Shown here: positions 1 to 8,550 of the stretch, piece by piece | How the letters are laid out: the number at the start of each line of letters is the position of its first letter | Numbering within the stretch: position 1 is the first letter of the stretch | DNA from: an uncultured Nitrospiraceae bacterium | GTDB taxonomy: Bacteria > Nitrospirota > Thermodesulfovibrionia > Thermodesulfovibrionales > Dissulfurispiraceae | NCBI GenBank assembly: GCA_903822005.1 | Contig: CAIJNL010000002.1 | Location: 186,001 to 250,000 of the forward strand | DNA length: 64,000 nt | Reading direction: 5' to 3' | Translations under genes and position numbers: made by a program | Notes under the pieces: model-generated | Told to the model about the DNA's origin: nothing | Seen by the model: the letters and a program-made list of their open reading frames with translations, nothing else | The model's database searches: none

Positions 1-1
1 A

Positions 2-40
2 CGGTCTGCTGAAAAAGAAAAGAAAAAAACTAAAAAATAA
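2..40 (+). CDS. C-terminal tail of an upstream gene (partial)
   Basis: One frame is open from the left edge of the window and ends at a TAA 26 bases before glmS. It would encode a lysine-rich tail of 12 residues (RSAEKEKKKTKK). Such a basic tail in front of glmS could be the end of glmU, which often precedes it, but too little is visible to identify the gene. The frame could also be chance. Confidence 0.35.
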   Translation, partial: RSAEKEKKKTKK

Positions 41-66
41 TCTTTTGTTGCTGACAGGAGGCAAGA

Positions 67-1893
67 ATGTGCGGCATTATCGGCTATATCGGTAACAGAA
101 ATGCGATACCCATTGTCATGGAGGGCCTGAAGAGGCTCGAATACAGAGGCTACGACTCTGCCGGCATAGCCTTTTTCAATGGCAGCGAGCTCGAGGTGAA
201 ACGCTGCAAGGGAAAGATCCAACAGCTGGAGTCTATTATCGACAATCAGAAAATGACCAGCACCTCTGCCATTGGCCATACAAGGTGGGCAACCCACGGA
301 AAACCTTCGGATGAAAATGCACACCCTCACAGATCTGATGGAATAGTGCTCGTCCACAACGGCATTATCGAGAACTACGTTGAGTTGAAGCATAAGCTCG
401 CAGCGGAAGGTTTCTTGTTCACGTCCGATACCGACACGGAAGTGCTTTGCCATCTGATAAACAAGTACGCGGACGGCATCCCCCTGGAGGATGCGGTGCG
501 AAGGGCTGTCCGGGACGTCAGGGGCGCCTATGCCTTCGCCGTTATGAGCAACAAAGAGCCCGGCAAGATAGTGGCCGTCAGAAAAGAGAGTCCGCTTGTG
601 CTCGGACTGGGCAATAATGAATACTTCCTCGCGTCGGATGTTCCTGCTTTCCTCAGCCATACAAGAGAGGTCATATTCCTTGAAAATAACGAAATGGCCG
701 TCATGCACGCGGACGGAGTGATAATAACCGATTTTGACGGTACGCCTGTAACCCAGAATGTCGTTACAATATCCTGGAATCCCTCGATGGCCGAAAAAGG
801 CGGTTACCGCCATTTCATGCTTAAAGAGATATATGAACAGCCCCGTTCAGTGGCCGATACTATCAGAGGCCGGGTATTCCCCGAAAAGGGAGAGGTAGCC
901 ATTGAAGAGTTCGGCCTCAGTTCGGATGCTATCACCAGTATCGAAAAAATATTCATCGTCGCCTGCGGCACTTCATATCACTCCGCCATAATAGGCAAAT
1001 ACATGATAGAAGAGCTGTCCCGGATACCAGTAGAGGTGGATATCGCCTCTGAATTCCGCTACAGAAAGCCGATACTCGGCAACAAGACTCTTTTCATTTC
1101 GATCACGCAGTCGGGAGAGACGGCAGATACGCTTGCAGCAATGCGCGAAGCTAAAAGACTGGGCGCCTCTATTCTCACAATATGCAATGTCATCGGCAGC
1201 ACCGCGGCGCGCGAATCAGATTATGTTTTTTATACTCATTCCGGCCCCGAGATAGGGGTTGCCTCTACAAAAGCATTTACGGCCCAGGTAGTCGCCCTCT
1301 ACCTGCTTGCCATAGCCCTCGGTAAAAACAGGGCATGCATTGATGAAGCCGGGGGGGCGAAGCTGATAGACGACGTACTCCGGCTGCCCGGACTTATAGA
1401 GGCCGCTCTCGAAATGGATGGAGAAATATTCCGCATTGCAAAAGAACTTTTCAAGGCAAAAGATTTCCTCTACCTGGGCAGGGGCATCCAGTATCCGGTT
1501 GCGCTTGAGGGCGCGCTGAAACTGAAAGAGATATCTTATATCCATGCCGAAGGGTATCCTGCGGGAGAGATGAAGCATGGCCCAATAGCCCTTATTGATG
1601 AAGACCTGCCGGTGGTCATTCTGGCCCCCTCAGGTCCGCTCTTCGAGAAAGTACTCGCAAACATGGAAGAGGTAAACAGCCGCGGCGGCATTCTCGTAAC
1701 TATTGCAACCAAAAACGTGGAGGCTGTCAAGAGACTGTCAAGCCATTTCATAAATATTATTGAAAGCAATGACTACCTCGATACGGTGCTCTGTACGATC
1801 CCCTTGCAGCTGCTCGCATACCATATTGCCGTACTCAGGGGCTGCGACGTCGACCAGCCGAGGAACCTTGCCAAAAGCGTTACCGTAGAGTGA
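67..1893 (+). CDS. glmS: Glutamine--fructose-6-phosphate aminotransferase (isomerizing)
   Basis: This cytoplasmic enzyme makes glucosamine-6-phosphate from fructose-6-phosphate and glutamine, the first step towards UDP-GlcNAc for peptidoglycan and LPS. The 608 residues match the family length. The protein starts MCGIIGYIG, so Cys2 becomes the N-terminal nucleophile of the class II glutaminase domain (about residues 1-220), which also shows the GHTRWATHG motif. Two SIS sugar-isomerase domains follow, with CGTSYHS and SITQSGETADT, and the chain ends in the typical DQPRNLAKSVTVE. A clear AGGAGG ribosome site precedes the ATG. Only 66 bases upstream are visible, so a glmS ribozyme or promoter cannot be judged. 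Confidence 0.98.
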   Translation: MCGIIGYIGNRNAIPIVMEGLKRLEYRGYDSAGIAFFNGSELEVKRCKGKIQQLESIIDNQKMTSTSAIGHTRWATHGKPSDENAHPHRSDGIVLVHNGIIENYVELKHKLAAEGFLFTSDTDTEVLCHLINKYADGIPLEDAVRRAVRDVRGAYAFAVMSNKEPGKIVAVRKESPLVLGLGNNEYFLASDVPAFLSHTREVIFLENNEMAVMHADGVIITDFDGTPVTQNVVTISWNPSMAEKGGYRHFMLKEIYEQPRSVADTIRGRVFPEKGEVAIEEFGLSSDAITSIEKIFIVACGTSYHSAIIGKYMIEELSRIPVEVDIASEFRYRKPILGNKTLFISITQSGETADTLAAMREAKRLGASILTICNVIGSTAARESDYVFYTHSGPEIGVASTKAFTAQVVALYLLAIALGKNRACIDEAGGAKLIDDVLRLPGLIEAALEMDGEIFRIAKELFKAKDFLYLGRGIQYPVALEGALKLKEISYIHAEGYPAGEMKHGPIALIDEDLPVVILAPSGPLFEKVLANMEEVNSRGGILVTIATKNVEAVKRLSSHFINIIESNDYLDTVLCTIPLQLLAYHIAVLRGCDVDQPRNLAKSVTVE

Positions 1894-1960
1894 TGACAAC
1901 TTCGGGACAGAAACAATGTCTTTTTGTAGTGCTGTATGTGGTATAATTAATAGGAACAAA

Positions 1961-4066
1961 ATGGCAAAAGAAGTCTCATTAGAAGATCTTAACTCCCTGC
2001 AAAGAGAAGCAGTCCTGCATGCTAGCGGTCCGGTATTAGTACTGTCCGGCGCCGGTAGCGGAAAGACTAGGGTTGTAACCTGCCGTTTCTGCCACCTTGT
2101 AAAGAAGAAGAAACTTGCGCCTTCGTCCATTTTCACGGTCACCTTTTCCAACAGGGCTGCTGATGAAATGAAAGAGCATATCTCATGCTCCATAAACTGC
2201 GACCACAAACAAAACTGGATAGGCACTTTTCACTCCCATTGCAACCGCATATTGAGAAAAGACATAAAGGCCCTTGGCTTCAAACCTAATTTCATTATCT
2301 ACGACGAGGACGACCAGAGTTCACTAATAAGAAATATCCTGAAAGAGTTCAACATATACGAAGCCCTGTACAAGGGTGTGGCTTCACGTATAGGCATGCT
2401 AAAGGCGACTCTCATAAGCCCCGAGGATTTTCTGTCCCAGGGTGACGGCTTCAGTTTCGACGAGAAACTGGGCAGGGTCTACCTCCGGTACCAGGATGAA
2501 CTCAGGCGCTGTAATTCGCTCGACTATGACGACCTCATTTTGATGACAGTGAAGCTTTTTGAGGAAAACCCCGAGGTACTGCACAAATACCAGGAGCAGT
2601 TCCAGGCGCTTCTCGTTGATGAGTTCCAGGAGACCAGCCGCGCCCAGTACCGGCTCCTTCAGCTGCTCGCAGGCAAGAGAAAGAATATATGTGCTGTAGG
2701 CGATGATGATCAGAGTATTTACAGGTTCAGGGGCGCTGACCTCAGTAATATTCTTAATTTCGAGAAGGATTTTCCGGGCGCCAAAACTATAAAGATAGAC
2801 CAGAATTTCCGCTCCAGCAACAATATCCTTAAGGTTTCAGGCTCTGTTATCGCGGGCAACGGACATCGCAAGCCAAAGACCCTCAAGAGCAACTGCGAAT
2901 CCGGAGAAAAGGTATTCTACAGATGTCTCAATACGGAAGACGAAGAGGCGAAATCAGTCGCGCGCGCCATCAAGGACCTCTACCTGAAGAGTAACTATGA
3001 GTATGACAGCTTCGCGGTCCTTTATCGCGTGAACCTTCAGACCAAGGCCCTTGAGGACGCATTAAGGGAGGAAGACATACCTTACCATGTGATTGGCGGT
3101 ACGAGTTTCTACCACAGGAAAGAGATAAAAGACATCATATCCTATATGCGCCTGGCTTTGAACAACAGTGATAATGTAAGCCTGAGAAGGATAATAAACA
3201 GCCCTGCGCGCGGAATCGGCGCGACAACGATCAACAAGATCGAACAGGAGGCCAGAAAAAATTCCGCGAGCCTGTTCAAGACCATTAAGGTCATGCTTCA
3301 GAACAACGGCATAGCAGCGTCGTTTAAGGACAAACTCAGCGTCTTCATCAAGACGATAGACCGCTTTTCTTCACACAACTACAAAAACGCATCCGAAATG
3401 ATAAAAGACATGGTCGAAAAAACCGGCTATCTCGACGAGCTGGAAGAAGAAAGAATCCAGAATGTCCTTGAATTCTCGTCGTCTGCCGAAAATATTTCTG
3501 CGTTTGATTTTCTTGACCGCATTTCACTGCCCTTTGCAAACGACGAACCCATGCCTTCAAAGACCGTATCGCTGTTGCCTTTGCATGGCGCCAAAGGACT
3601 CGAATTCCCGGTCGTCTTTATTATTGGGCTTGAGGAAGGCATACTGCCCTACTTTAAGGCTTTTGACAACGCGGCCGAGATGCAGGAAGAGCGCCGTCTC
3701 TTCTATGTGGGCATGACCAGGGCCAGCCAGATACTTTCACTAAGCAGCGCAAAGAAAAGAAGATTATATTCGAAAATACAGGAGCATGAGCCGTCAAGGT
3801 TCCTTGCCGACATTCCAAAAGATTGCTGCACATGGGTGGAGCGTGCCGTTCAGAAGGAGAAAAAGATGTCTGATAAGGTCCTCATTGCCCCTCACAAAAA
3901 GCTGCCCTCATTTATCATCGGGGCCAGGGTTAAACACCCCTCTTGGGGAGAAGGCATCGTAAGGGACTGCAGCGGTGACGGTGAAGAGGCCAAGGTTACG
4001 GTCAATTTTCCCGGCATAGGTCTTAAACGCCTGGCAGCCAAACTCGCAAATCTCGAGAGGATCTGA
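1961..4066 (+). CDS. pcrA: UvrD/PcrA-type superfamily 1 DNA helicase
   Basis: An ATP-dependent 3'-5' helicase for DNA repair and removal of protein-DNA conflicts. From the chosen start it has 701 residues. Walker A is SGAGSGKT (Lys35), motif II is DEFQ (followed by ETS rather than the usual DTN), and GDDDQSIYRFRGA, the LHGAKGLEFP region and FYVGMTRA follow. The C-terminal 50 residues (GARVKHPSWGEGIV onward) resemble the Tudor-like tail by which PcrA/UvrD contacts RNA polymerase, which favours this subfamily over Rep. The frame is open to an ATG at 1916, but the ATG at 1961 has AGGA six bases upstream and begins the conserved region (LNSLQREAV), so it is preferred. The stop is two bases before gatC, suggesting co-transcription. 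Confidence 0.95.
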   Translation: MAKEVSLEDLNSLQREAVLHASGPVLVLSGAGSGKTRVVTCRFCHLVKKKKLAPSSIFTVTFSNRAADEMKEHISCSINCDHKQNWIGTFHSHCNRILRKDIKALGFKPNFIIYDEDDQSSLIRNILKEFNIYEALYKGVASRIGMLKATLISPEDFLSQGDGFSFDEKLGRVYLRYQDELRRCNSLDYDDLILMTVKLFEENPEVLHKYQEQFQALLVDEFQETSRAQYRLLQLLAGKRKNICAVGDDDQSIYRFRGADLSNILNFEKDFPGAKTIKIDQNFRSSNNILKVSGSVIAGNGHRKPKTLKSNCESGEKVFYRCLNTEDEEAKSVARAIKDLYLKSNYEYDSFAVLYRVNLQTKALEDALREEDIPYHVIGGTSFYHRKEIKDIISYMRLALNNSDNVSLRRIINSPARGIGATTINKIEQEARKNSASLFKTIKVMLQNNGIAASFKDKLSVFIKTIDRFSSHNYKNASEMIKDMVEKTGYLDELEEERIQNVLEFSSSAENISAFDFLDRISLPFANDEPMPSKTVSLLPLHGAKGLEFPVVFIIGLEEGILPYFKAFDNAAEMQEERRLFYVGMTRASQILSLSSAKKRRLYSKIQEHEPSRFLADIPKDCCTWVERAVQKEKKMSDKVLIAPHKKLPSFIIGARVKHPSWGEGIVRDCSGDGEEAKVTVNFPGIGLKRLAAKLANLERI

Positions 4067-4068
4067 CC

Positions 4069-4356
4069 GTGAAACTGTCGAATGACGAAGTCATTCATAT
4101 TTCCAGGCTCTCGCGTCTTGCACTTTCAGGCGATGACACCGGCTTGTACGCCACCCAGCTAAGCAGCATAATCGAATACGTCGAACTGCTTAACAATCTC
4201 GACACAACATCCATAGAGCCCACCTCTCACATAATACCGCTCGACAACGTGATGGTTGAGGACATTCCCGGCAAATCACTTCCCCGCGAAGATGCCTTGC
4301 GCAATGCCCCGGATTCCAACGGCAGGTTTTACAGGGTCCCGAAGATCATCGAATAA
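4069..4356 (+). CDS. gatC: Asp-tRNA(Asn)/Glu-tRNA(Gln) amidotransferase subunit C
   Basis: GatC is the small subunit that stabilises the GatA-GatB complex, which converts misacylated Glu-tRNA(Gln) or Asp-tRNA(Asn) to the correct amidated form. The 95 residues cover the whole family, with the typical start (NDEVIHISRLSRLALS), the middle helix (YVELLNNLDT) and a C-terminal belt ending in FYRVPKIIE. It starts at GTG directly after the helicase stop, so translation is probably coupled. gatA and gatB are not downstream, so the complex must be encoded elsewhere. Confidence 0.93.
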   Translation: MKLSNDEVIHISRLSRLALSGDDTGLYATQLSSIIEYVELLNNLDTTSIEPTSHIIPLDNVMVEDIPGKSLPREDALRNAPDSNGRFYRVPKIIE

Positions 4357-4407
4357 GTATTCCGGTATGCTGGTTATCATTTAATCACCCATAAGGAGAT
4401 CAAAAAT

Positions 4408-4761
4408 ATGCTGCGTTGTTTTTTAAGGTCAAAGATCCATCTCGCTACCGTAACTGAATCGAATCTTGCTTATGAAGGCAGTATAACTATAGACAGCGAT
4501 TTTATGGATATAGTCGGGCTTCTTCCCTATGAGCAGGTAATGATCAGCAACATGAACAACGGAGAGCGTTTCGAGACGTATGTAATCCCCGGTGAGCGGG
4601 GTTCCAAGACGTTTTGCCTTAACGGCCCGACGGCCAGAAAAGGCGCGGTCGGCGACAAGATTATCATCTTCGGATATTGCCATTTGAATGAAGATGAGAT
4701 AAAAAAAGAATTTCATCCGGTCATAATTAAGTTGGACAATAATAACAACCTGGTAAAGTAA
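4408..4761 (+). CDS. panD: Aspartate 1-decarboxylase precursor
   Basis: PanD makes beta-alanine from aspartate for pantothenate and coenzyme A. The pro-enzyme cleaves itself between Gly and Ser to create a pyruvoyl group. Here the site is YEGSITID near residue 25. LNGPTARKGAVGDKIII and the IFGY segment are also characteristic, and the 117-residue length is normal. An AAGGAG ribosome site lies nine bases before the ATG. No other pan genes are nearby. It may be the last gene of the glmS-pcrA-gatC strand run, with a 51-base gap after gatC. Confidence 0.96.
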   Translation: MLRCFLRSKIHLATVTESNLAYEGSITIDSDFMDIVGLLPYEQVMISNMNNGERFETYVIPGERGSKTFCLNGPTARKGAVGDKIIIFGYCHLNEDEIKKEFHPVIIKLDNNNNLVK

Positions 4762-4946
4762 CGCCGGATTCCGCATTCAATTAGCACCTCAAAAACTACC
4801 ACTTTGTGCGGCGAGACTTTTCACAGAAACAATCGTTTTAATAGGTTCAATAAAAGATAACGATTATATTTGTAAATCATCACAAGCATAGATCACGTCG
4901 CCCTGCTGAAGCAGGTTATTCCGCTCAATTTTATTTGCTCACTCTA

Positions 4947-5411
4947 CTATTGAACCTTTTCTTTTGTTACAAACCATGCGATGGCAATGACTACCAATAG
5001 AACAAGCCACTCGACAAGCAGCATCCTGATGTTAACTGTAGCGTATATTGTTTGATCGATGTCTACATTCGGAATTGTAATGTATTCGTATGGTGGCTTA
5101 AACAAAAAACCCCAGTTCAAATTTAACGTTATTTGAGGTAAAACTATTTCATATGGTGGAAATAATAGCGTTATTACCATTAAAGTTCCAGCAACTATCA
5201 ATATTTTTTTTTGGGTAGTGTTCGTAATACCTTTTAATTTGGCTTTAAACGCCTTATAATAATCGTCCTTTTCAAGCTCCATTTTATCAATATCTGTCGT
5301 TTTACCTATACGTTCTCTATCCTGCGAATCTGTCAACCATTCACGGCAATGCTTGCACTTGATAGCACCATCGAGTATATCTTCTGCACAATGCGGGCAT
5401 TTTATCATCAT
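4947..5411 (-). CDS. Zinc-ribbon membrane protein, function unknown
   Basis: 154 residues. The N-terminus holds a short zinc ribbon: CPHC, ten residues, CKHC, then EWL. An acidic, lysine-rich stretch follows, then a first membrane segment (about residues 68-92, KKILIVAGTLMVITLLFPP), a loop with PPYEYITIPNVD, and a C-terminal membrane segment (MLLVEWLVLLVVIAIAWFV). The ribbon nearly matches the one at the start of the 5922-6758 gene, so the two are probably related modules. Two adjacent ATG codons follow TAGGAGA, and either could be the start. The surrounding DNA is AT-rich compared with both flanks. I do not recognise a function. Confidence 0.7.
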   Translation of the reverse strand: MMIKCPHCAEDILDGAIKCKHCREWLTDSQDRERIGKTTDIDKMELEKDDYYKAFKAKLKGITNTTQKKILIVAGTLMVITLLFPPYEIVLPQITLNLNWGFLFKPPYEYITIPNVDIDQTIYATVNIRMLLVEWLVLLVVIAIAWFVTKEKVQ

Positions 5412-5498
5412 CTTCTCCTATACATGTTGCATTACAACCCATCACAGTTAATAATATAACTTATACCTACCCAATAAAAAATTACAGCATATAAGAGT

Positions 5499-5921
5499 TT
5501 AGGGGGTAATAGTCCATTTTTCCTCAGTATCTGTTTTTACTGAAAAAAGTACATATATTAATTTGCGAACTTCATTATTCAGTGGCTCTGTTTCTCTCTG
5601 TATAGTCAAATAATCTTTATAATAATTTTCCTTACCAGTTATAAAATATTGTTTCAATAATTCCAGAGCTCGCAGCACCTTCTCATTATATTTATCAGAA
5701 ACCAATACGATTTGGTCTATTATCTCTTCATAAGATTGCTTAGCCGTTATGTTTCTTTTACCATTTAGTTTTACCTTGAAGTCATTCATCATGGATTTCC
5801 AGATCTCTCGCTTCGATTTGCTATATTCCATATAAGCATCAATTGCCTTAATGTTCTGATTTACGTCATTTGTAGTTTTTGGTTCGGCAATAAAGTTCCT
5901 TTTGAATTTGGCTTGTTCTTC
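5499..5921 (-). pseudogene. 3' part of a zinc-ribbon membrane gene, cut off by an in-frame stop
   Basis: This stretch continues the frame of the 5922-6758 gene directly after its TAA (5922-5924). It reads EEQAKFKRNFIAEPKTTND and onward, with no ATG, GTG or TTG until a Met codon at 5831, which lacks a ribosome site. The downstream 110 residues are a charged, helical soluble segment (YEEIIDQIVLVSDKYNEKV, LNNEVRKLIYVLFSV). The simplest reading is one ancestral gene of about 420 codons carrying a nonsense mutation. A sequencing error, stop readthrough, or a short independent gene starting at 5831 are alternatives. Confidence 0.6.
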
Positions 5922-6758
5922 TTATGAGGAATTCATTTGGTTCGAGTATTTATCTCGAAGTTCAACTATTATTGAGTTGGCCGAGGCAGAAGATTTCAAA
6001 TCGACATATGTTATATGTGCAAATGTTATAGCCGCAAATACATAAATATAAAGGCCTGCGATAATAGCGGGTTTCCATCTGTGGTTGTCCCACTTAGCTA
6101 TATATATTCTGCGAAGCCAAAAATATGTTTTTAAAAAAACGATACTAGTAAGGAGCCAAAAAAATAACCAACCCCATTCATTGAAATGACTATCAATGGT
6201 TCTTGCCGCTTTAAAAAAGGATACAAATAAAAATAGCCACCCCCATCCATATTTGCCCGGCTTATTGATTATTAAACTGTCATAGGTCAAGACCTTCCGA
6301 TACTTTGAAGTGTTTTCATCATCTGCAACTATTGTGTTTTCGACGGTTACAGGTTTTGAGATGGATTCATCATCTCTTAATATCAATATGTCATCTTTTT
6401 TTTTCATTTCATGATTGCGGAGATACATCTTACTACTCGATTCCAATTCATCATTCTTCGGTAACAGTATGCTTTTCCCAATCATAAACCCGATACCAGC
6501 ACCTATGAAAAGGAAGAATATTAATGCATAGAAGGAAAACAAAGCGCCACCAACAACTCCCAAAATGCCACCTATGAATAATCCTTCAGTCCTTCTATCG
6601 GACTTTTGAGAGACGGTATTAATAGTGCTGTTATCGGATTCTTGAGAGGCGGTATTAGTTTTAATGCTTTTTGGTGCTTCGTTTAACCACTCTCCGCAAT
6701 GTTTACATTTTATTGCTTCTTCTTGAATTTCTTCGGCACAAAAAGGACATTTTTCCAT
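5922..6758 (-). CDS. Zinc-ribbon multi-pass membrane protein, function unknown
   Basis: 278 residues from the chosen start. The N-terminus is a zinc ribbon (CPFC, ten residues, CKHC, GEWL). A Ser/Thr/Asn-rich linker with a near repeat (TASQESDNSTINTVSQKSD) follows. Membrane segments come next: a glycine-rich hairpin (LFIGGILGVVGGALFSFYALIFFLFIGAGIGF), then WGWLFLFVSFFKAA, WGWLFFWLLTSIVFL and AGLYIYVFAAITFA. The frame opens at a TTG at 6770, but the ATG at 6758 has GGAGG seven bases upstream and begins at the ribbon, so it is preferred. The gene ends at a TAA followed by coding-like sequence in the same frame (see 5499-5921), so it is probably truncated. Confidence 0.65.
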   Translation of the reverse strand: MEKCPFCAEEIQEEAIKCKHCGEWLNEAPKSIKTNTASQESDNSTINTVSQKSDRRTEGLFIGGILGVVGGALFSFYALIFFLFIGAGIGFMIGKSILLPKNDELESSSKMYLRNHEMKKKDDILILRDDESISKPVTVENTIVADDENTSKYRKVLTYDSLIINKPGKYGWGWLFLFVSFFKAARTIDSHFNEWGWLFFWLLTSIVFLKTYFWLRRIYIAKWDNHRWKPAIIAGLYIYVFAAITFAHITYVDLKSSASANSIIVELRDKYSNQMNSS

Positions 6759-6886
6759 TTGAGCCTCCAAGACTGATGTTAAAGCTATTTTGCAATTCCA
6801 ACTACTCGGTCTCAGCTACTTCAATCAAAACCAGCTCTTTCCCCTTACAAGTAATATTTTCCTAATCAGGCTCTTCATTTCGAGCG

Positions 6887-7393
6887 TTAATGCGCTGAGC
6901 TATCTTCGATAGCTCCCATATAATGACAAACTTGATAGGTACGCTGTTGTCCTCCAGAATCGACAAGGATGACTGTATGGCCTTGGTGTAAGAGATCTGC
7001 AATGGTTTCGGAAGCGGCACTCAGCTTGTCATCGGATATCTTCTGGAAATCGTCAGTGGGATGCTCTAGTAATTGAATCGGAGAAGCGCTATGATGCAGG
7101 TCTAACCATTCGCGAAAGGACTTGCGACCAAGCTGCTCATCCGGCTTGTCATAACCACCATAGAAACTATAAAAGGAGTATTCACTCATACCATTTGGCT
7201 TACGCCCAAGAAGAGATACAATCGCGGTCATTGGCCCCGGGAGTCCAGACAACCAGTTGTTAACCACAATATCTGGCACTTTCGCCTTTTTGCTTTCCTC
7301 TTTGCCTGTTCTGCCTGGTCTAGCGCAAGTAAAAAAGTAATAACTTGATTCACCATCATTCCAACGCCATCTTCGAAGCTTATAAGGCTTCAT
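6887..7393 (-). CDS. Dual-specificity-phosphatase-like protein lacking the catalytic Cys
   Basis: 168 residues, preceded by a good GGAGGA ribosome site. The C-terminal half reads like a tyrosine/dual-specificity phosphatase: EHPTDDF fits the general-acid loop, a helix follows (LSAASETIADLLHQGHTV), and then ILVDSGGQQRT sits where VHCxxGxxRT would be. Asp replaces the nucleophilic Cys while the Gly and Arg-Thr of the P-loop remain. The N-terminal part (WLSGLPGPMTAIVSLLG) would be the early strand region. If the match is right, this is a pseudophosphatase or phosphate-binding protein. The assignment rests on motif reading by eye. It lies in the same AT-rich patch as the zinc-ribbon genes. Confidence 0.5.
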   Translation of the reverse strand: MKPYKLRRWRWNDGESSYYFFTCARPGRTGKEESKKAKVPDIVVNNWLSGLPGPMTAIVSLLGRKPNGMSEYSFYSFYGGYDKPDEQLGRKSFREWLDLHHSASPIQLLEHPTDDFQKISDDKLSAASETIADLLHQGHTVILVDSGGQQRTYQVCHYMGAIEDSSAH

Positions 7394-7751
7394 ACTTCCT
7401 CCGCCATAATCCCAACCTATAGCAAAGTTTGTTATTCAAAGCTTCGTCCTAGTTGAAGGCAGCGTCGGATTCCAAATTATTATATCCAATTTTTCTTGCT
7501 ACCTTGACTTGGAATACTATCTCTTTTTTATTGCCACTAAGTCAATATATAATTAAAGTGTGTAGATATAATTATTTCTTTCTATAATCTGTATTTATCT
7601 GATGCGACACTTTTAGCAATTTTCAGTACGAATAGAGTTAGTGCACGTATGCAATAGGAATAGTGTCCAGCTTAATCTGCAACTGTGAAGGCAACCGTTG
7701 CTGGCTTTATGCCAGTTCGCTATTCAGAGCCTCTGGAGGCAAGCGATGATT
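7394..7751. other. AT-rich intergenic region without a recognisable gene
   Basis: 358 bases between two leftward genes. The left half is very AT-rich. On the minus strand there is a possible promoter for the 6887-7393 gene: TTGACT (7545-7540), an 18-base spacer and GATAGT (7521-7516), leaving a leader of about 115 bases. Just downstream of bioD there are two small hairpins, GCCTC/GAGGC (about 7720-7731) and CTGGC/GCCAG, without a T-tract. They could be a weak end signal for bioD. No reading frame looks coding. Confidence 0.5.
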
Positions 7752-8465
7752 TTACCTCTTAAGCGCCCCAATGTCAATACAGCCTGCAGTCTTTTCAGCT
7801 ATATTCTCTGTCGAGATATTTTCGAGCCAGGGCAGCACACCTATTACAGGCACAGGGCATAATTCCTTCAGCGCTTCAATGTTCGTCTCTTCGGCCACAC
7901 TGCCCTGAGGCGGTGCGCTGTTGCTTACTATCACACCCTTGACCTCTATCCCTTCATCATGAAGCCTGGAAATGGTCAACAGCGTATGATTAATTGTACC
8001 CAACAGCAGTCTGGTTACAACCACAGCTGGAATCCTCAGATCTTTTATCAGATCAGTCACGAAGTAGATATCACCCGAGGCCGTTCTGGTCAGAGGCACA
8101 AACACGCCCCCTACTCCTTCCACAACCATAAAATCATATCTTCCTGAAAGCTGTTTATATGCCTTGAAAACAGACTCCAGCTTAAATGAACCGCCTTCCT
8201 TTATCGCAGCGTTATAAGGCGCAAGCGGCAATTTATACCGTATCGGGGTCACAAGATCGATACTGTCAGACATCCCTGCAGCGGCCCGCAGGAAGCTGCC
8301 GTCAGCCGGGACCATAATACCGTTTTCGACTGCACACCCGGTCTCCATTGGTTTCATGGCTCCGGCCATTACCCCGGAGCGCTTCAAGGCGCATATTATC
8401 GCGGCAGATACTATCGTCTTGCCGACACCTGTGTCCGTAGCAGTGACAAAAATACCTTTAGGCAC
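7752..8465 (-). CDS. bioD: ATP-dependent dethiobiotin synthetase
   Basis: BioD closes the ureido ring of dethiobiotin from 7,8-diaminononanoate, CO2 and ATP, the penultimate step of biotin synthesis. The protein starts with the characteristic P-loop FVTATDTGVGKT (residues 6-17). It also has MKPMETGC, VVEGVGGVFVPL and VTRLLLGTINHTLL, all typical of the family, and the 237-residue length is normal. No other bio genes are in the window. It is divergent from the 8551 gene, with an 85-base gap. Confidence 0.95.
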   Translation of the reverse strand: MPKGIFVTATDTGVGKTIVSAAIICALKRSGVMAGAMKPMETGCAVENGIMVPADGSFLRAAAGMSDSIDLVTPIRYKLPLAPYNAAIKEGGSFKLESVFKAYKQLSGRYDFMVVEGVGGVFVPLTRTASGDIYFVTDLIKDLRIPAVVVTRLLLGTINHTLLTISRLHDEGIEVKGVIVSNSAPPQGSVAEETNIEALKELCPVPVIGVLPWLENISTENIAEKTAGCIDIGALKR

Positions 8466-8514
8466 TTAATCGTACTCCATTTTCCATGCAGGGCCTCTCC
8501 AATACATCATATGT

Positions 8515-8520
8515 TATAAT
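8515..8520 (+). promoter_or_regulatory. -10 element for the 8551 gene
   Basis: A perfect TATAAT lies 30 bases before the ATG at 8551. The 17-base-upstream position (GGCCTC) does not match a -35 element. A start of transcription near 8527 would give a leader of about 24 bases carrying the GGAGG at 8542-8546. Confidence 0.5.
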
Positions 8521-8550
8521 TCATAATATTTTGACGCAGATGGAGGCTTA

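Noticed and set aside
1942-1947. TATAAT between glmS and the helicase gene as a promoter
   Set aside because: It would leave a leader of about seven bases and has no -35 at the right distance; chance or a minor start is more likely.
1916-1960. Earlier ATG for the PcrA-type helicase
   Set aside because: No ribosome site, unconserved residues, and a better start with AGGA at 1961.
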